Positions 1-8,630 of a DNA stretch of 64,000 bases are shown in pieces. The stretch covers positions 38,394 through 102,393 of the forward strand of contig CAZCTC010000022.1 in NCBI GenBank assembly GCA_964501335.1, in the 5' to 3' direction. This stretch comes from CAZCTC01 sp964501335. GTDB lineage: Bacteria > Chloroflexota > Anaerolineae > B4-G1 > SLSP01. Each line of letters begins with the position of its first letter. Position 1 is the stretch's first letter. The notes below the pieces were generated by a model that was not told the origin of the DNA, searched no databases, and saw only the letters and a list, made by a program, of their open reading frames with translations. Position numbers and translations under genes: made by a program.

Positions 1-489
1 GCTGTAGACGAAATCTTCATATTCGGTCAGGCTCATTTCGGCATCCTGCGCATGGGCATGGGTGGGGAAGAGGGTGAGGGTCCAGCGTAGTTCTTTGGTG
101 GCGGCCCGGCGGGAGAAGATTTCAGATAGGACAGAGCGAGCGCGGTGGTGCATGACCATCCGTTCCGGCTCGACGTTGGTGAGGGCTTTGGTGTTCTGGG
201 AACCGATCAGGATGATCTGAGCATCGTAGGTTTCGTAGATCATTTTTTGCGGCTCATGGACGAATTTCAGTTGATCGTTCGAGGCATGGCGGTAGAAGAT
301 TTCGTCCAATCCGGGCAGGGTGAGCTGCAGGTAGGGCAGGCCGCCGGCCTGGATGACTTTGGTATAGACCGCGCGGATCAGGGGATCGGCTGTGGTTTCA
401 CTGCGCAACAGGACTTTGTCGCCGGGGCGGACCGCGACGGAGTAGTTGACGAGGACATCGGCCAGTTTTTCAACCCGTGGATCAAACAT
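1..489 (-). CDS. Aminopeptidase, M29 family (partial, 5' part only)
   Basis: The N-terminal 163 codons of a leftward gene are visible; the rest lies beyond the window edge. The protein starts MFDPRVEKLADVLVNYSV, followed by a 'VRPGDKVLLRS' strand and 'GGLPYLQL', the usual N-terminal layout of M29 (AmpS/PepS, thermophilic) metallo-aminopeptidases, which release N-terminal amino acids in the cytoplasm. The metal-binding Glu/His residues of the family lie in the C-terminal half and cannot be checked here. The ATG at 487-489 is preceded by a GGAGGC ribosome site at 496-501. It lies downstream of the EF-G-like gene but is separated from it by a strong terminator hairpin. Confidence 0.75.
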   Translation of the reverse strand, partial: MFDPRVEKLADVLVNYSVAVRPGDKVLLRSETTADPLIRAVYTKVIQAGGLPYLQLTLPGLDEIFYRHASNDQLKFVHEPQKMIYETYDAQIILIGSQNTKALTNVEPERMVMHHRARSVLSEIFSRRAATKELRWTLTLFPTHAHAQDAEMSLTEYEDFVYS

Positions 490-566
490 TGATTTGCCTC
501 CCTAAAGATTGAGTCCAGAGGTATTGTAATCCGGGGGCCGGATCTGGCAAATCGCGGTCTTTATTT

Positions 567-605
567 AACAATCAGCGCGCCCTCGAAGAGGGCGCGCTGA
601 TTGTT
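567..605 (-). terminator. Strong hairpin terminator after the EF-G gene
   Basis: A perfect 18-bp inverted repeat with a 3-nt GAA loop starts 15 nt past the stop codon of the leftward EF-G-like gene. A short T-rich stretch follows on the minus strand. It separates the EF-G unit from the aminopeptidase. Confidence 0.8.
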
Positions 606-619
606 AGCAATTTCTTTTA

Positions 620-2722
620 TTAGCCGCGTTCGGGAATTTTGCCGTCGGCCTGGCGCTGCTTGATAATCGTCTCGGCGAGATTGTCGGGAACGACATCGTA
701 GCGCAGGAATTCCAGCGTGAAGGTGCCGCGGCCCTGCGTCATGCTGCGCAGTTCGGTAGCGTAGCCGCGGGCCTCGGAGAGAGGCACTTCGCCTTCGACG
801 TTGCGCAGGTTGCCGCGGGCGCGCATGGCGGTCATGATGCCGCGGCGGCGGCCCAGGTCGGCGACGACGGTGCCGATCTGTTCTTCGGCGGCGTTGATGT
901 CGATTTTCATTACGGGCTCGAGCAGGGCGGGTTGGCCCTTGCGGATCGCCTGTTGAATGGCCATCGAGCCGGCGATTTCAAAGTCCATGGCGGCGGAGTC
1001 GACTTCGTGCATCCGGCCGTCGATCAGGGTGACTTTGATATCGGTGATCGGATAGCCGGCGATGACGCCGCGTTCCAGGGCCTGGCGGACGCCCGTTTCG
1101 GTGGGGCGGACGAATTCTTTCGGGAAATAGGCGGCAGGGGCTTCGTTTTCAAAGATCACGCCGGAACCGCGTTCCAGCGGTTCGACGCGCAGTTTGACTT
1201 CGCCGAAGTGCCCGTGGCCGCCGCTCTGTTTCTTGTAGGTGCCGACCGTTTCGACGGTCTGGCGGACCGATTCGCGGTAGGAGACCTGCGGCTGGCTGAC
1301 CTGCGGGTTGAGATTGAATTCGGTGCGCAGGCGGTCGACGACGATTTCCAGGTGCAGTTCGCCCATGCCGGAGAGGGTCAGCTCGTCGGTTTCGGCGTCG
1401 TACTGGCTGAGCAGGGTCGGATCTTCGTCGCAGAGACGGCTGACGACCTGATGCAACTTTTCGCGTTCGGATTTGGAAGCCGGGGTGAGCGCCACTTTGA
1501 TCACGGGCGTGGGGAACTTGAAGGCTTCCAGCATGATGGGATGTTCGGGGTCGCAGAGCGTATCGCCGGTCATGGCCGATTTGATCCCGACCAGGGCAAC
1601 GACATCGCTGGCCGACATTCCGCCAGCCTGCTCGCGTTCGCTGCCGTTCATCCGATAGATGCGGCTGACCCGTTCCTGCGTGTTGGCGCGGGGGTTATAG
1701 ATCATCTGGCCGGCGTCCATCGAACCGGAGAAGACGCGCACCCAGGTGAGGTGTCCGACGTGCGGATCGACGACGATTTTGAAGGCCGAGGCGCAGAAGG
1801 GGGCCTGGGAATTGTTGGCGCGTTCGACCAGTTCTTCCTGAGCCGGGATGGTGCCCATGATGGGGGCCATGTCCACGGGGGCCGGCAGGTAATCGACAAT
1901 GGCATCCAACAGCGGCTGGACGCCGATGCGGTTGCGGGAGGCGCCGCAGAGCACCGGGATGATTTCGCCGGCGATGGTGGCGCGGCGCAAGGCCTGTTTC
2001 AGGAGATCGAGTTCGGGTTCGATCCCTTCGAGGCGTTGTTCCAGCAGTACTTCATCGGTTTCACAGATGGCGTCGAGCAGGATTTCACGGGCTTTTTCGA
2101 CCTGGGCGCTGATGTCGGCGGGCACCGGGACGAGATCGGGATCATCTACATTGGGACGCCAGGCATAGCCCTGGCGGGTGAGCAGATCAACCACGCCGTT
2201 GTAGGTTCCTTCGCTGCCAATGGGCCACTGCAAGGGGATGGCATTGGGGGTAAGGCGTTCATGGACATCGGCCATGGCGCGTTCAAAATCGGAGCCGACG
2301 CGATCCAGTTTGTTGATGAAGAGGATGCGGGCCAGGTGTTCGTTGTTGGCGTGCATCCAGACCGATTCGGTCTGGGGCTCGACGCCGCCGACGCCACAGA
2401 GGACGATGACGGCCCCATCGATGACACGGATGGAGCGGATCACTTCGGCGGTGAAGTCGATGTGCCCGGGGGTATCGATCAGGTTGATGCGGTGGCTGCG
2501 CCAGTGGCAGGCCGTAGCGGCCGACATGATGGTGATACCGCGTTCCCGTTCCTGGACCATGAAATCCAGTTGAGTATTTCCTTCGTCGATATTTCCTGCC
2601 TGGTGAATCCGGCCCGTATAATAAAGGATTGATTCCGACGTGGTTGTCTTACCCGCATCAACATGGGCAAAGATGCCGATGATGCGTACTTTTTCAATAG
2701 GTGCTTCGCGTTTCTTACTCAT
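620..2722 (-). CDS. fusA: Elongation factor G-type translational GTPase
   Basis: A 700-aa protein of normal EF-G length that moves tRNA and mRNA through the ribosome by GTP hydrolysis. GTPase motifs are in place: G1 AHVDAGKTT at residues 19-27, G3 DTPGH at 83-87 and G4 NKLD at 137-140. Domains II-V follow, with the conserved 'GMGELHLEI' segment of domain III. An ATG 30 codons further upstream is in frame, but the start at 2722 (MSKKREAP) has an AGAAGG ribosome site and fits family length, so it is preferred. The switch region (TSESILYYTG, then QAGNIDEG) differs somewhat from housekeeping EF-G, so this may be a second, specialised copy. Confidence 0.85.
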   Translation of the reverse strand: MSKKREAPIEKVRIIGIFAHVDAGKTTTSESILYYTGRIHQAGNIDEGNTQLDFMVQERERGITIMSAATACHWRSHRINLIDTPGHIDFTAEVIRSIRVIDGAVIVLCGVGGVEPQTESVWMHANNEHLARILFINKLDRVGSDFERAMADVHERLTPNAIPLQWPIGSEGTYNGVVDLLTRQGYAWRPNVDDPDLVPVPADISAQVEKAREILLDAICETDEVLLEQRLEGIEPELDLLKQALRRATIAGEIIPVLCGASRNRIGVQPLLDAIVDYLPAPVDMAPIMGTIPAQEELVERANNSQAPFCASAFKIVVDPHVGHLTWVRVFSGSMDAGQMIYNPRANTQERVSRIYRMNGSEREQAGGMSASDVVALVGIKSAMTGDTLCDPEHPIMLEAFKFPTPVIKVALTPASKSEREKLHQVVSRLCDEDPTLLSQYDAETDELTLSGMGELHLEIVVDRLRTEFNLNPQVSQPQVSYRESVRQTVETVGTYKKQSGGHGHFGEVKLRVEPLERGSGVIFENEAPAAYFPKEFVRPTETGVRQALERGVIAGYPITDIKVTLIDGRMHEVDSAAMDFEIAGSMAIQQAIRKGQPALLEPVMKIDINAAEEQIGTVVADLGRRRGIMTAMRARGNLRNVEGEVPLSEARGYATELRSMTQGRGTFTLEFLRYDVVPDNLAETIIKQRQADGKIPERG

Positions 2723-2825
2723 TGGTTTGACCTTCTTCTTTACTGTTTCCACAGCTTGAGACGGGCTGCGGAAGGAATAATGGAGCGGGTCAATCCATCG
2801 ACAAAAGTCCAATTATGATTAAAAT

Positions 2826-2839
2826 TGTCCAACTGGACA
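2826..2839. promoter_or_regulatory. 14-bp palindrome upstream of fusA-like gene
   Basis: TGTCCA-AC-TGGACA is a perfect dyad about 104 bp upstream of the EF-G start and close to the divergent EamA gene. It looks like an operator for a dimeric regulator; the regulator is unknown. Confidence 0.3.
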
Positions 2840-2851
2840 CTGGCACATGAA

Positions 2852-2882
2852 AATGCCTCGAGGCTAAGGAGCCCGAGGCATT
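2852..2882 (-). terminator. Leader hairpin (terminator- or attenuator-like)
   Basis: A near-perfect hairpin with AATGCCTCG arms and an inner GGCT/AGCC stem, followed on the minus strand by TTTT. No minus-strand gene precedes it, so it either sits in the EF-G leader as an attenuator or is a stray terminator. Confidence 0.4.
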
Positions 2883-3125
2883 GCTAATGATATGGACCCG
2901 CTCAAAAACGGTCCGCATTCTATCACAAAGCCGGAAAATCGTCAAGTGCGAGTTTTTCGACGGTGCGGTGAGCCCGGAAAAACGGCTGTTAAGCAGACAA
3001 AGGAACGGCCGACAGGTAGGAGTTTTTTATCCATTTTTTCGCACTTCAGAAAGTGCGCCCCCACATGGAATTTTTCTCTGTCTCTCTGGCGCCTTTGTGG
3101 TGAAATTTTTTTTCAGGAGTATGCA

Positions 3126-3980
3126 ATGCGGCGAGTGAAGGCGGATCTGGCACTTTTATTGATTACTTTGATTTGGGGTTCGACTTTTGTGGTGGTCAAA
3201 GGGGCTTTGGATACCGTAGGTCCTCTTGTTTTTGTCGCTTCCCGCTTCTGGTTGGCGGTTTTGGTGTTGGGCGGTGCCGTTTTGATTTTTCGTTTGCGAC
3301 CGGGGGCCCATGGCTGGCGAGATGGAATCATTGCGGGGTGTTGTCTGGCTGTGGGGTATATCACCCAGACCATTGCTTTACAGACCAGCGGTGCGGGCAA
3401 GACGGCTTTTATCACCGGATTGTGTGTGGTGTTGGTGCCGATTTTTTCGGCGCTGCTTTTGCGGCAGGCTCCCTCCCGCCCGGCTCTGGCGGGGGTCGTG
3501 ATGGCGACGATTGGGCTGGGATTGATGACGTTGGGGCCCGGCACCGTATTCCAACCCGGCGATGGTTGGGCTCTGGTTTGCGTGTTGGGGTTTGCTTTGC
3601 AGATCATCGCGACGGCCCGGTTTGCTCCTCGCCATCCAGTCTTATGGTTCACTTTTGTGCAGCTTTTGACGGTGGCAGTGCTCACGACTGCGGCGGCATT
3701 GGTTTTTGAGCGGGAAGCTTTATGGCCGGCGCCGACGGCCTGGCCGTCTATTATCTATATGGCCTGGGGGGCTACCGCGTTGGTGTTCGGGTTGCAGTCA
3801 TGGGGCCAGCGTTATACCTCATCCACCCATGCGGCGGTGATTTTCGCTTTGGAGCCGGTTTTTGGGGCGATTTTTGCCGCGATCTTTGCCCAGGAATTTC
3901 TGACGCCGGTTGGATGGGTCGGCGGAGGATTGATCCTTTTGGGAATGCTGGCTTCGGAGTTGAATGGACTGCGCAGTTAA
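3126..3980 (+). CDS. EamA/DMT-family membrane transporter
   Basis: A 284-aa protein with about ten hydrophobic segments arranged as two similar halves, the classic drug/metabolite transporter (EamA) plan. The first helix has the family signature 'LLLITLIWGSTFVVVKGAL' and the C-terminal half has 'HAAVIFALEPVFGAIFA'. It is expected in the cytoplasmic membrane as a small-metabolite exporter; the substrate cannot be read from sequence. The reading frame is open further upstream, but the ATG at 3126 has AGGAGT seven bases before it and gives normal family length. Confidence 0.85.
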   Translation: MRRVKADLALLLITLIWGSTFVVVKGALDTVGPLVFVASRFWLAVLVLGGAVLIFRLRPGAHGWRDGIIAGCCLAVGYITQTIALQTSGAGKTAFITGLCVVLVPIFSALLLRQAPSRPALAGVVMATIGLGLMTLGPGTVFQPGDGWALVCVLGFALQIIATARFAPRHPVLWFTFVQLLTVAVLTTAAALVFEREALWPAPTAWPSIIYMAWGATALVFGLQSWGQRYTSSTHAAVIFALEPVFGAIFAAIFAQEFLTPVGWVGGGLILLGMLASELNGLRS

Positions 3981-4042
3981 ATTGCCATTTATTCGCTCCG
4001 GGTTATGATGGAAAGACTCTGTTTTTCGAGGAGGCTACGTTT

Positions 4043-4462
4043 ATGGTGGTTGGAGAAATAGCAGAACTCTTTGCGATTATTGCCCTGGTGGCTTTCGGTC
4101 TGGCCGTGGCGAATTTTGCGATTAAGCTGGCTTATCGGGAATGGATTGCTAAAATGAAGCCGGCTCCGGCCTGGGTTGAAGGCTATAAGAAGTTGATGCG
4201 CTACAACAGTCAGTTCCATCGCTGGTTTGGGATTGTCTGTGCCGTGGCGGTGATTATCCATACTTTCCTATCGGTTCTGTATTTGGGGACGCCCGTGAGT
4301 GGAATTGTTGTGGGCGTGGCGCTGGTCAGTGTGGCGGCTTTGGGTTTCTATAAAACCTATATCAACAAAGCGTTCAATCCCAAACTCTTTTTGACCCTGC
4401 ATCGCTATGCGGCGCTGGTGACCATCCTGGCGGTTATTTTTCATGATATCCAGGTCGGTTAG
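4043..4462 (+). CDS. Small four-helix membrane protein, probable di-heme type
   Basis: A 139-aa protein with four predicted membrane helices and a GAGGAGG ribosome site eight bases before its ATG. Two helices each carry a pair of histidines 14 residues apart: FHRWFGIVCAVAVIIH and LHRYAALVTILAVIFH. That H-x13-H pairing is how the ferric reductase/NOX/YedZ superfamily holds two b hemes across a membrane. No flavin or NAD domain is attached, so a separate partner would be needed. It follows the EamA gene by 62 bp and may be co-transcribed. The function as an electron-transfer protein is inferred from the histidine pattern alone. Confidence 0.6.
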   Translation: MVVGEIAELFAIIALVAFGLAVANFAIKLAYREWIAKMKPAPAWVEGYKKLMRYNSQFHRWFGIVCAVAVIIHTFLSVLYLGTPVSGIVVGVALVSVAALGFYKTYINKAFNPKLFLTLHRYAALVTILAVIFHDIQVG

Positions 4463-4609
4463 GCGACAGGGGATGTTTTTTTGCTTCGGCCGGATTTATA
4501 TGGGGAAGGGTGGAAGATTGGAAGAAGGAAGATTGTAAGAGAGGTCTATCCGGCAACTCAGGCCATTTGCGACCGCGAGTGCTCGGAAAAGGGAAAGAAA
4601 AAGGGTGTT

Positions 4610-4649
4610 TTTATTTTTTGCGCGCCTCCGGAGGCGCGCAAAAAATAAA
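4610..4649. terminator. Bidirectional terminator, 40-bp perfect palindrome
   Basis: Two 20-nt arms meet with no unpaired loop bases (centre CTCC|GGAG) and are flanked by A and T tracts, so it can terminate on either strand. It separates the small membrane protein from the next gene. The preceding stretch, 4463-4609, shows no gene. Confidence 0.75.
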
Positions 4650-4691
4650 TAGCTTTTACTGTCTGGTAATTCTCAAATAAGGAGTGACGAC

Positions 4692-6212
4692 GTGACTTTT
4701 CGTTTGTATTTGACAGCTTTTGTGGGGGGCGTGGTTTCATTGGCGTTAGAGCTTTCGGCGTCGCGGTTGTTGGAGCCCTTTTTCGGCACCTCCAATCTGG
4801 TCTGGGCGGCGGTGATCGGACTGATTTTGCTCTATCTGGCGATCGGGTATGCCATCGGCGGGCGGTGGGCGGATCGTTCACCTCATGCTTCGACCCTGTA
4901 TATGATTATGGTGGGGGCCGGGGTGGCGATTGCGGCGGTGCCATTTGCGGCGCGGCCGGTGTTGGACCTGGCTTCGCGGGGGATGGGCAGCTGGAATGCC
5001 GGGATGGTGGGCGGGGCTTTTATCGGCGTGCTGATCCTTTTTTCCATTCCGGTGACGCTGCTGGCCTGTATTTCGCCTTTTGTGATCCGGCTGGGAATCA
5101 CCGATCTGGCGCTTTCGGGTGTGACTTCGGGACAGGTCTATGCGGTCTCGACCGGCGGCAGTTTTGTGGGGACTTATCTGCCGGTGCTGGTATTGATTCC
5201 GGCTTTTGGTACTCGTCGCACCTTTTTGATTCTGGCTTTGTTAACTGCGGCGACCGGGTTGCTGGGTCTTTGGTCGGTGGATCGGAAGCGGTTCTGGCAG
5301 CTTTGCTGGGTCGCGCCTGTTATTTTGGGGCTCTTGGTTTTCGGGGCCGGGTTGGTCAAACCGCGGACGGGGTTGGTCTATGAAAAAGAATCCAGCTACA
5401 ACTTTATTCAGGTGGTAGCAGACGAGGCGCAAAACCGTTATCTGTTTCTCAACGAAGGGCAGGGCATTCATTCGATCTATGCTCAGAATCAGATTTTAAC
5501 CGGGGGAACCTGGGATTATTTTTTGATCGCGCCCTATTTCAACCCGGCGCCTTATAAACCGGAACAGGTGAAGAGCCTGTTGGTGGTAGGGCTGGCCGGG
5601 GGGACCATTTCTTCGCAGTATACGGAGATTTATGGGCCGATTCGGATGGATGGGGTGGAAATCGATCCCGAAATTGTGAAGGTCGGGCAGGAATATTTTG
5701 GGATGAATCAGCCCAATCTGAATGTCTATACGACGGATGGGCGCTATTTTCTGGCTCATACAGATTCGCGTTATGACGTGGTGGCGGTGGATGCTTATCG
5801 GCTGCCTTATATCCCCTGGCATATGACCACCGTGGAATTTTTTCAACAGGTACGGGACCATTTGACCGAAAACGGCACGCTGGCGATCAATGTGGGCCAT
5901 ACGCCGGACGATTGGCGGCTGGTGCAGGCGATGGTGGCGACATTGGGAGAGGTTTTCCCTTCCGTGCATGTGATTGCGGTCCCGGATACGTTCAATGCGA
6001 TTGTGGTGGCGACTGTGCAGCCCAGCGATGCGGCGAATTTACAGGCCAACTATGCCAATCTGGAGAATATCCGGTTGCAAACCATGGTAAAACGGGCCGA
6101 GGAGAATTTGATTGAGGTGACGCCGGCGCCGCCGATTTTCACCGACGATCAGGCTCCGATTGAGCAGTTGACCAACGATCTGATTCTGAAGTTCATTTTA
6201 TTCAAGGGGTGA
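4692..6212 (+). CDS. Membrane-fused spermidine synthase-like protein
   Basis: A 506-aa protein with a GTG start and AAGGAG ribosome site. Residues 1 to about 225 contain some seven hydrophobic helices. The rest is a spermidine synthase-like Rossmann domain with the SAM-binding loop 'VVGLAGGTISSQYTEIYG', an acidic 'DGVEIDPEIV' and 'YDVVAVDAY'. Such fusions are common in Chloroflexota and Deltaproteobacteria. They are annotated as aminopropyltransferase-like, but substrate and direction of transfer are not established. It is followed by the GNAT gene only 4 bp downstream. Confidence 0.75.
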   Translation: MTFRLYLTAFVGGVVSLALELSASRLLEPFFGTSNLVWAAVIGLILLYLAIGYAIGGRWADRSPHASTLYMIMVGAGVAIAAVPFAARPVLDLASRGMGSWNAGMVGGAFIGVLILFSIPVTLLACISPFVIRLGITDLALSGVTSGQVYAVSTGGSFVGTYLPVLVLIPAFGTRRTFLILALLTAATGLLGLWSVDRKRFWQLCWVAPVILGLLVFGAGLVKPRTGLVYEKESSYNFIQVVADEAQNRYLFLNEGQGIHSIYAQNQILTGGTWDYFLIAPYFNPAPYKPEQVKSLLVVGLAGGTISSQYTEIYGPIRMDGVEIDPEIVKVGQEYFGMNQPNLNVYTTDGRYFLAHTDSRYDVVAVDAYRLPYIPWHMTTVEFFQQVRDHLTENGTLAINVGHTPDDWRLVQAMVATLGEVFPSVHVIAVPDTFNAIVVATVQPSDAANLQANYANLENIRLQTMVKRAEENLIEVTPAPPIFTDDQAPIEQLTNDLILKFILFKG

Positions 6213-6216
6213 ACCG

Positions 6217-6663
6217 ATGGCGGTAACGATTCGGCGGGCGGAAAGCGCGGATGCGGCGGCGATTGCGACATTGAGCGAGCAGCTCGGTTATCCCATCACC
6301 GGGGCGGAGATCGAGGCCCGGATTGCTGAATTGAACGCGGAGGCTGAGCATGTGATTTTCGTGGCGGAACTGGCACCGCAGGGCGTGGTAGGCTGGGCGC
6401 ACGCTTTTGTGGCCCGGCCGCTGATGGAGGTCACGTTGGGGATGTTGTGGGGGCTGGTGGTGGATGAGAGCTGCCGCGGCAGCGGGATCGGTAAGCAGCT
6501 GGTCGCGGCCGTGGAATCCTGGGCTCAGGCGCAGGGCTGTGAGGCGGTGGCGCTGCACTCGCACACCGGGCGATTGGGGGCGCATGCTTTCTATCGCGGC
6601 ATCGGTTATCAGGACATCAAGACGCAGCTGTTCTTTTGGAAGGATCTGCCATCGGTTGACTAA
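6217..6663 (+). CDS. GNAT-family N-acetyltransferase
   Basis: A 148-aa single-domain acetyltransferase that uses acetyl-CoA. The pyrophosphate-binding loop 'RGSGIGKQLVAAVESWA' (R/Q-x-x-G-x-G/A form) and the C-terminal 'HAFYRGIGYQDIKTQLFF' strand are typical of GNAT. It starts 4 bp after the spermidine-synthase-like gene, so the two are probably one transcript; an acetylated polyamine or amine substrate is possible but only a guess from that neighbour. Confidence 0.85.
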   Translation: MAVTIRRAESADAAAIATLSEQLGYPITGAEIEARIAELNAEAEHVIFVAELAPQGVVGWAHAFVARPLMEVTLGMLWGLVVDESCRGSGIGKQLVAAVESWAQAQGCEAVALHSHTGRLGAHAFYRGIGYQDIKTQLFFWKDLPSVD

Positions 6664-6722
6664 GCAGGGCAGATTCTTATAATTTGCATGAAGTTAAGTT
6701 TTATTCCAGGATGAGGCAACGT

Positions 6723-7889
6723 ATGCGCAAAATATCGCTTTGTATGATAGCCCTGCTGGTGCTCGGTTTGATTTCTGGATGCAGCGCTCCGACGCCAGCC
6801 GCGACTCCCACGCCGACGCGCACGCCGCAGCCGGCTTTGCCGACGGCAACCCCGACAGTGGCGCTTCCGCCGACGATCACGCCGACGCCGATGCCGCCCA
6901 GCGTGGAAGCTACCGCTCCCCCTCCCGATGTTAACCCGCTGACGGGGGAACGGCCGGCCGATCCCAGCCTGTTGGATCAGATTCCGTTGGCAATCAAGAT
7001 TTCCAATTCGGCGGAAGTGCGGCCGCAGTCCGGGCTCAGCTCGGCGGATCTGATCTTCGAGCATTTTGCTGAAGGTGGAATTACCCGGTTTACGGCGGTT
7101 TTCTACGGAGAAACCACCGAGCGGGTGGGATCGGTGCGCAGCGGGCGGCTGTTGGATAAAGAGATCCCGGCCATGTATGGGGCTATGTTTGCCTATTCGG
7201 GCTCCAGTGCGGGCGTTAAAGAGAAATTCCGCGCGTCGGATCTTTTCCCGAATTACATTGCTGCTCCCGATTTTGGCATGGGCGAGCCCTACTTCTACCG
7301 CGTGCCGAAGGAAGGATTGGCTTTTGAGCATACTTTGTTCACCGATCCTCAGGTGCTGCATCAACTGGCCACCGAGCGGGGGATCAACCAACGGCCGACC
7401 TACAGCCGTTTTATGGCCTTCGATGCCAATCCACCTGCCGGCGGGACGTCGGCGAGCTATCTGGAAGTTAACTACCTGCCGAACTACTGCACGGCGGAGT
7501 GGGATTACGATCCGGCAGTGGGGAAGTGGCGCCGCAGCACGACGGGCACGGTATTGAACGATGCCCTGACCGGGAAACCGGTCTATGTATCGAACGTTAT
7601 CCTGGTTTTTGCCAACCATGTGGAGACGGATATTCTCGAAGATACCTGGGGCGGCGGCCACCAGTCCATTGAGATCCAGGTCTGGGGCGGCGGACCCGTG
7701 ATGATTTTCCGCGATGGGCAGGTATTCAAGGGATTCTGGCTGCGGGAAAAGCGGAATGAGATGTTGACCTTCTGGGATTCCATGGGCAAGCCGCTGGCGT
7801 TGAAACCGGGGCACAGCTGGTTTCAGATGGTTCCATTGGATACCACGACCGAAGAATTCACCCCCGGGAAGTTACGGTTCAATCCCTAA
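6723..7889 (+). CDS. Lipoprotein with DUF3048 (YerB-like) domain
   Basis: A 388-aa secreted lipoprotein. The signal peptide ends in the lipobox LISGC, followed by a Thr/Pro/Ala-rich linker that spaces the protein from the membrane, a style typical of Chloroflexota surface proteins. The remainder matches the DUF3048/YerB layout, starting 'NPLTGERPADPSLLDQIPLA' and continuing with 'RVGSVRSGR' and a C-terminal domain ending near 'KPGHSWFQMVP'. The biochemical role of this family is not known to me. Upstream in-frame starts exist at 6684 and 6711; 6723 gives the tidiest signal peptide. Confidence 0.75.
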   Translation: MRKISLCMIALLVLGLISGCSAPTPAATPTPTRTPQPALPTATPTVALPPTITPTPMPPSVEATAPPPDVNPLTGERPADPSLLDQIPLAIKISNSAEVRPQSGLSSADLIFEHFAEGGITRFTAVFYGETTERVGSVRSGRLLDKEIPAMYGAMFAYSGSSAGVKEKFRASDLFPNYIAAPDFGMGEPYFYRVPKEGLAFEHTLFTDPQVLHQLATERGINQRPTYSRFMAFDANPPAGGTSASYLEVNYLPNYCTAEWDYDPAVGKWRRSTTGTVLNDALTGKPVYVSNVILVFANHVETDILEDTWGGGHQSIEIQVWGGGPVMIFRDGQVFKGFWLREKRNEMLTFWDSMGKPLALKPGHSWFQMVPLDTTTEEFTPGKLRFNP

Positions 7890-7937
7890 ATTTTTGGGTT
7901 GCGTTTTTTTCGGTCCGTGTTACAATGGCGGTGCAGT

Positions 7938-8011
7938 GGGCGAGTAGCTCAGTCGGTCAGAGCGCACGGTTCACATCCGTGAGGTCGTAGGTTCGAGCCC
8001 TATCTCGCCCA
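7938..8011 (+). tRNA. tRNA-Val (anticodon CAC)
   Basis: Full cloverleaf: acceptor stem GGGCGAG pairs with CTCGCCC, the D arm has AGCTCAGTCGGTCAGAGC, the anticodon stem ACGG/CCGT holds loop TTCACAT (anticodon CAC) and the T arm is AGGTTCGAGCCCT. The discriminator is A at 8011. The DNA continues CCT rather than CCA, because the 3' end is supplied by the prophage; the copy at the right junction reads CCA. Confidence 0.93.
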
Positions 8012-8013
8012 CC
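7974..8013 (+). repeat. attL: left prophage attachment repeat
   Basis: A 40-bp sequence covering the tRNA anticodon-stem 3' side to the acceptor end is repeated without mismatch at 45522-45561. The flanks differ on both sides. This is the standard outcome of a tyrosine integrase using a tRNA 3' half as attB. Confidence 0.93.
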
Positions 8014-8050
8014 TTCCCGCGAAATACCACACCGGAATTTTGCGGTACTG

Positions 8051-8075
8051 AACCAACATCCGCCAAGATGTGGTT
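8051..8075. repeat. Imperfect hairpin next to attL
   Basis: AACCAACATC and GATGTGGTT pair with one bulge in the gene-free 8014-8149 stretch. A short GGTTC direct repeat follows (8098-8114). These could be integrase arm sites; no direct evidence. Confidence 0.25.
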
Positions 8076-8149
8076 CAAACATCGGATTCAATTGTTAAGG
8101 TTCGGTTCGGTTCGTCGGTCATCGGTACAGCTTCAGTTTCTTACTCCAT

Positions 8150-8176
8150 GGGGGTTGTGGTGCAGCCACAACCCCC
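8150..8176. terminator. Hairpin terminator at left prophage edge
   Basis: GGGGGTTGTGG pairs perfectly with CCACAACCCCC around a TGCAG loop, followed on the plus strand by a T-rich run. It lies just past the stop of the leftward small gene at 8182 and can isolate the tRNA from the prophage. Confidence 0.65.
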
Positions 8177-8181
8177 AACTT

Positions 8182-8458
8182 TTATTTTACCTCAAAGCCC
8201 CATTTATCAAAACTCAATAAATCCTCACGGTTAATCCGCCCGTGGTATGTCTGCTGGCTGGTGATCGGGCCGCCGATCTGACCATATAAAAACTGCCAGT
8301 AGCCGAACATGCTCCTCACAGACCCAGACCACATCCCCCGCTTTTTCAAATCTCGCCAGGGCACCGGTGCGCGCCGGAGCGGAACGCATAATTAAACTGA
8401 CGCCTTTGGTCGCGGGACGATTGCAATATAAACACAACTGCCCAGAAGAATTTTTCAT
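8182..8458 (-). CDS. Small zinc-binding-like protein, frame disrupted
   Basis: An ATG at 8458 with a strong GGAGGT ribosome site opens a 75-codon frame ending at 8231. It encodes CLYC near the N-terminus and VCEEH at about residue 50, a plausible zinc site. After that point the frame turns into unnatural Arg/Pro-rich sequence. A different frame (ending at 8182) carries the protein-like 'FGYWQFLYGQIGG' to 'SFDKWGFEVK'. The natural protein is probably about 90 residues, split by a one-base frameshift near 8310. Whether this is programmed, a mutation or a sequencing error is not decidable here. Confidence 0.45.
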
Positions 8459-8591
8459 AAGCACCTCCGTTTTACTTGTTATAGCATTTTTTCGACAATT
8501 TGCAGGCAATTGTTTGACAAGTAATAAAAAGCCTATCTATGGCCTACAGGCCTTGTAACACAGTTGTAACGTGAGCACTTAAAAGGTAACG

Positions 8592-8597
8592 TATAAT
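8592..8597 (+). promoter_or_regulatory. -10 element upstream of the 35-aa gene
   Basis: A perfect TATAAT lies 34 bp before the ATG at 8631. No good -35 hexamer is seen at the usual distance, so an activator or extended contact may be needed. Confidence 0.35.
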
Positions 8598-8630
8598 TAG
8601 AGCACGTCATACAAACATTGGAAACGAGGT

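Noticed and set aside
932..2632. Long open frame on the plus strand (566 codons)
   Set aside because: It is the mirror image of the EF-G gene, with Gly/Ala/Asp-rich unnatural sequence and no ribosome site.
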